A stretch of 7,775 nucleotides of DNA from an uncultured Rhodospirillales bacterium. GTDB taxonomy: Bacteria > Pseudomonadota > Alphaproteobacteria > CALMVH01. Location of the stretch: contig CALMVH010000141.1 of assembly GCA_937873165.1 (NCBI GenBank), forward strand, positions 1 to 7,775, in the 5' to 3' direction. The position numbers and the translations under genes are program-made. This document shows, piece after piece, positions 6,641 through 7,775 of this stretch (positions are counted from its first letter, which is position 1; every line of letters begins with the position of its first letter). Below the pieces are notes generated by a model. That model did not search any database. It was not told where the DNA came from and was given only the letters and a program-made list of their open reading frames with translations.

Positions 6641-7256
6641 GATCCGCCTGTCCTTCCGCGGCATAGGCCGCCAGGCTAAGGCGCAGGGCCGCCCGCGCAC
6701 GCACCAGCAGGGATTGCACTGCCAGAACGCTGATCTGCAGGATAGCGGCGGCTTCCTTGCCGGTGTAGCCCTCGTAGTGGCACAAGACGACCGCCGCCTT
6801 CTGCTTGCCGGGCAGTTGATCGAGAGCCTCGCGTACGGCCCGCCCGATCTGCAGGCGTTCGCTGTCGCCTTGCGGATTAGCCGTTAGGTCCACGACCTCC
6901 GCAGCATCCTCCAAGGGGCGGAATGTCCGTTTGCGCAGGCGGTCGATGCACAGATTGATCACAACGCGGTGCAGCCATGTGCCGAACTTGGCCGAACCCG
7001 GCTGCCATAGAATACTGCGTGTCCAGACCCGGAGCATCGCTTCCTGGGCAACATCGTCGGCTTCCGAAGGATTAGCCAGCATGCGGGTCGATACTGCCAG
7101 CAGGCGAGGCAGGTAACGGTCTACGAGAACCGCAAACGCCTTTTCGTCTCCCTGCGCCACGGCCATGCACAGTTCCTCGTCGCTCATGACAGCGGAGTCG
7201 GGCGTCGAGTGGGAAAAATCCGTCCAGGAAGATGAAACAGCGATCCCCTTCGTCAC
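6633..7256 (-). CDS. ECF-family RNA polymerase sigma factor
   Basis: This 207-aa protein is an extracytoplasmic-function sigma factor with only regions 2 and 4. Region 2 (about 38-110) includes FAVLVDRYLPRLLAVSTRML, the core-binding and -10 part ADDVAQEAMLRVW, and FGTWLHRVVINLCIDRLRKR. Region 4 (about 138-192) includes LDQLPGKQKAAVVLCHYEGY, the helix-turn-helix GKEAAAILQISVLAVQSLL and VRARAAL. The start is GTG 7256 with GAGG 7 nt upstream. An in-frame ATG at 7187 (MSDEEL) would remove 23 unconserved residues but has no ribosome-binding site. The gene is first in an overlapping operon with the putative anti-sigma and sensor genes, so it would be held at the membrane until a periplasmic signal arrives. 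Sigma-factor identity is secure; the ECF subgroup and target promoters are not known. Confidence 0.93.
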   Translation of the reverse strand: MTKGIAVSSSWTDFSHSTPDSAVMSDEELCMAVAQGDEKAFAVLVDRYLPRLLAVSTRMLANPSEADDVAQEAMLRVWTRSILWQPGSAKFGTWLHRVVINLCIDRLRKRTFRPLEDAAEVVDLTANPQGDSERLQIGRAVREALDQLPGKQKAAVVLCHYEGYTGKEAAAILQISVLAVQSLLVRARAALRLSLAAYAAEGQADHA

Positions 7257-7263
7257 GGGTCAA

Positions 7264-7267
7264 CCTC
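7264..7267 (-). promoter_or_regulatory. Ribosome-binding site of the sigma factor gene (GAGG)
   Basis: On the minus strand GAGG lies 7 nt before GTG 7256. It favours that GTG over the ATG at 7187, which has no such site. Confidence 0.5.
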
Positions 7268-7275
7268 GTGGTGAT

Positions 7276-7301
7276 TTGATCTTCCTGATACGAACGATCA
7301 A
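7276..7301. promoter_or_regulatory. Inverted repeat upstream of the sigma operon
   Basis: TTGATC at 7276-7281 and GATCAA at 7296-7301 are perfect 6-bp inverted arms separated by 14 bp, about 20-45 bp before the sigma start codon. The spacing allows a dimeric operator or a leader hairpin. With 6-bp arms it may be chance. Confidence 0.25.
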
Positions 7302-7318
7302 GCCGGGATTAGGCGGTT
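7293..7318 (-). promoter_or_regulatory. Weak ECF-type promoter candidate for the sigma operon
   Basis: Read on the minus strand, AACC (7318-7315) is followed after 18 nt by CGTT (7296-7293). This is reminiscent of the AAC and CGT cores of ECF promoters and would allow autoregulation. The spacing is slightly long and the first two bases of a GGAACC-type -35 are absent. No convincing sigma-70 promoter is visible in the same stretch. Confidence 0.18.
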
Positions 7319-7327
7319 GTATCGATT

Positions 7328-7540
7328 TCAACCGGCGAAAAACGCGGTAACCGTGGCGGCAACAACCAACCCTGCGGCAAGCATCCAACCCCTGAGACGC
7401 TGGCCGCGCATGGCGTTGTCGTTGGCCGCGACGGCGCGATGGTAGCGAGGGAACCCTACGGATCTCACTGGCGAAAGGCTGTGGGGTCCAATCAGATCCG
7501 CATTAGCCCGAAAATTAGGAACTTGCCGAAGTTTTGTCAC
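7328..7540 (-). CDS. Doubtful small single-pass membrane protein
   Basis: This open frame gives up to 70 aa from GTG 7540 and overlaps the end of gltA by 26 nt. Shorter forms start at GTG 7468 (46 aa) or ATG 7411 (27 aa). The C-terminal end is a plausible membrane segment (WMLAAGLVVAATVTAFFAG) after an Arg-rich stretch (MRGQRLRG), and AVAANDNA precedes it. The segment from the AANDN block onward looks protein-like, while the first 25 residues cover the gltA 3' stem-loop and look like untranslated sequence. None of the starts has a visible ribosome-binding site. I assign no function. If real, the product is probably the shorter form and lies just upstream of the sigma gene. Confidence 0.28.
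   Translation of the reverse strand: MTKLRQVPNFRANADLIGPHSLSPVRSVGFPRYHRAVAANDNAMRGQRLRGWMLAAGLVVAATVTAFFAG
7459..7500 (-). terminator. Stem-loop after gltA (possible terminator or 3'-end hairpin)
   Basis: CGGATCT and AGATCCG (7459-7465 and 7494-7500) pair perfectly. After one mismatch, five more positions pair (ATTGG with CCAGT as read on the minus strand, one G-U wobble) around a 16-nt loop. The wobble is tolerated only in minus-strand RNA, which fits the gltA transcript. It begins 14 nt after the gltA stop. There is no T-run after it, so classical intrinsic termination is not shown. Confidence 0.4.
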
Positions 7541-7775
7541 GGTTGTCGATCGGTATGTAGTTGCGGGAAGGTTCGCCGGTATAAAGCTGCCGTGGGCGCC
7601 CGATCTTCTGAACCGGATCGCCTATCATTTCGTTCCATTGCGCAACCCAGCCGACGGTCCGGGCAATGGCAAAAAGCACGGTGAACGTCGCCATCGGGAA
7701 GCCCATCGCCTTCAGAATGATGCCGGAGTAGAAATCGACGTTCGGGTACAGTTTCTTCTCGATGAAATACTCGTC
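7515..7775 (-). CDS. gltA: Citrate synthase, C-terminal part (5' partial)
   Basis: Citrate synthase condenses acetyl-CoA with oxaloacetate at the entry of the TCA cycle. The frame is open to the right edge, giving 86 residues. PNVDFYSGIILKAMGFP contains the catalytic aspartate (E. coli D362). FAIARTVGWVAQW contains the arginine matching E. coli R387, 25 residues later exactly as in E. coli, and GRPRQLYTG contains the arginine matching R407. The tail (YIPIDNR, then a short Lys/Ser-rich end) is normal for the hexameric type II bacterial enzyme. The N-terminal and large-domain parts lie outside the window. It reads toward the sigma operon on the same strand, with 258 bp between the gltA stop and the sigma start. 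Confidence 0.97.
   Translation of the reverse strand, partial: DEYFIEKKLYPNVDFYSGIILKAMGFPMATFTVLFAIARTVGWVAQWNEMIGDPVQKIGRPRQLYTGEPSRNYIPIDNRDKTSASS

Noticed and set aside
6641..6700. A longer N-terminus for the putative anti-sigma factor, beginning at 6700
   Set aside because: It would add 20 residues overlapping the sigma region-4 codons. ATG 6640 with its 8-nt overlap fits the operon's compact style better.
5520..6887. Long open frame of 455 codons on the plus strand crossing the lpxB end and the sigma operon
   Set aside because: It is out of frame with lpxB and antisense to three genes with clear motifs. Its product is Arg/Gly-rich with no recognisable domain, as expected from codon bias in GC-rich DNA.
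1..7775. Mobile elements, CRISPR arrays, tRNA or rRNA genes
   Set aside because: I found no transposase or integrase motifs, no terminal or regularly spaced repeats, and no tRNA-like cloverleaf in the only non-coding stretch.

Overview
The window is GC-rich and reads as chromosome from an alphaproteobacterium. The gene order bamA-ompH-lpxD-fabZ-lpxA-lpxI-lpxB and the use of LpxI rather than LpxH for UDP-diacylglucosamine hydrolysis support this. Rhodospirillales, perhaps the Acetobacteraceae, seems the best guess from the overall look of the proteins, but I cannot prove a genus from sequence alone.

Positions 1-5934, plus strand: one tightly packed outer-membrane biogenesis operon. It opens with the C-terminal beta-barrel of BamA, cut by the window edge. 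A Skp/OmpH periplasmic chaperone follows, then LpxD, FabZ, LpxA, LpxI and LpxB. Every junction either overlaps (4-8 nt) or leaves 0-4 nt, so translational coupling is likely throughout. BamA and Skp handle outer-membrane proteins. LpxA, LpxD, LpxI and LpxB carry out four cytoplasmic steps of lipid A synthesis. FabZ works on the same 3-hydroxyacyl-ACP pool that LpxA and LpxD use as acyl donors.

Positions 7256-5931, minus strand: a convergent three-gene operon of an ECF sigma factor (207 aa), a small single-pass membrane protein that is probably its anti-sigma factor (92 aa), and a membrane-anchored periplasmic protein of the heavy-metal-sensor/CnrX type (144 aa). Sizes and topologies resemble the CnrH/CnrY/CnrX trio of Cupriavidus in a different order. 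No metal efflux gene is visible nearby, so the signal and the regulon are open. The last gene and lpxB end in the same CTAG palindrome, so the two operons meet tail to tail with no spacer.

Positions 7257-7514: intergenic DNA with a ribosome-binding site, weak promoter-like and inverted-repeat signals upstream of the sigma gene, a doubtful small membrane-protein frame, and a stem-loop just after gltA. Positions 7515-7775, minus strand: the C-terminal 86 residues of citrate synthase (gltA), cut by the right edge.

I see no tRNA, rRNA, CRISPR array, insertion sequence or phage gene. The most interesting item is the sigma/anti-sigma/sensor module lodged between the lipid A operon and gltA.
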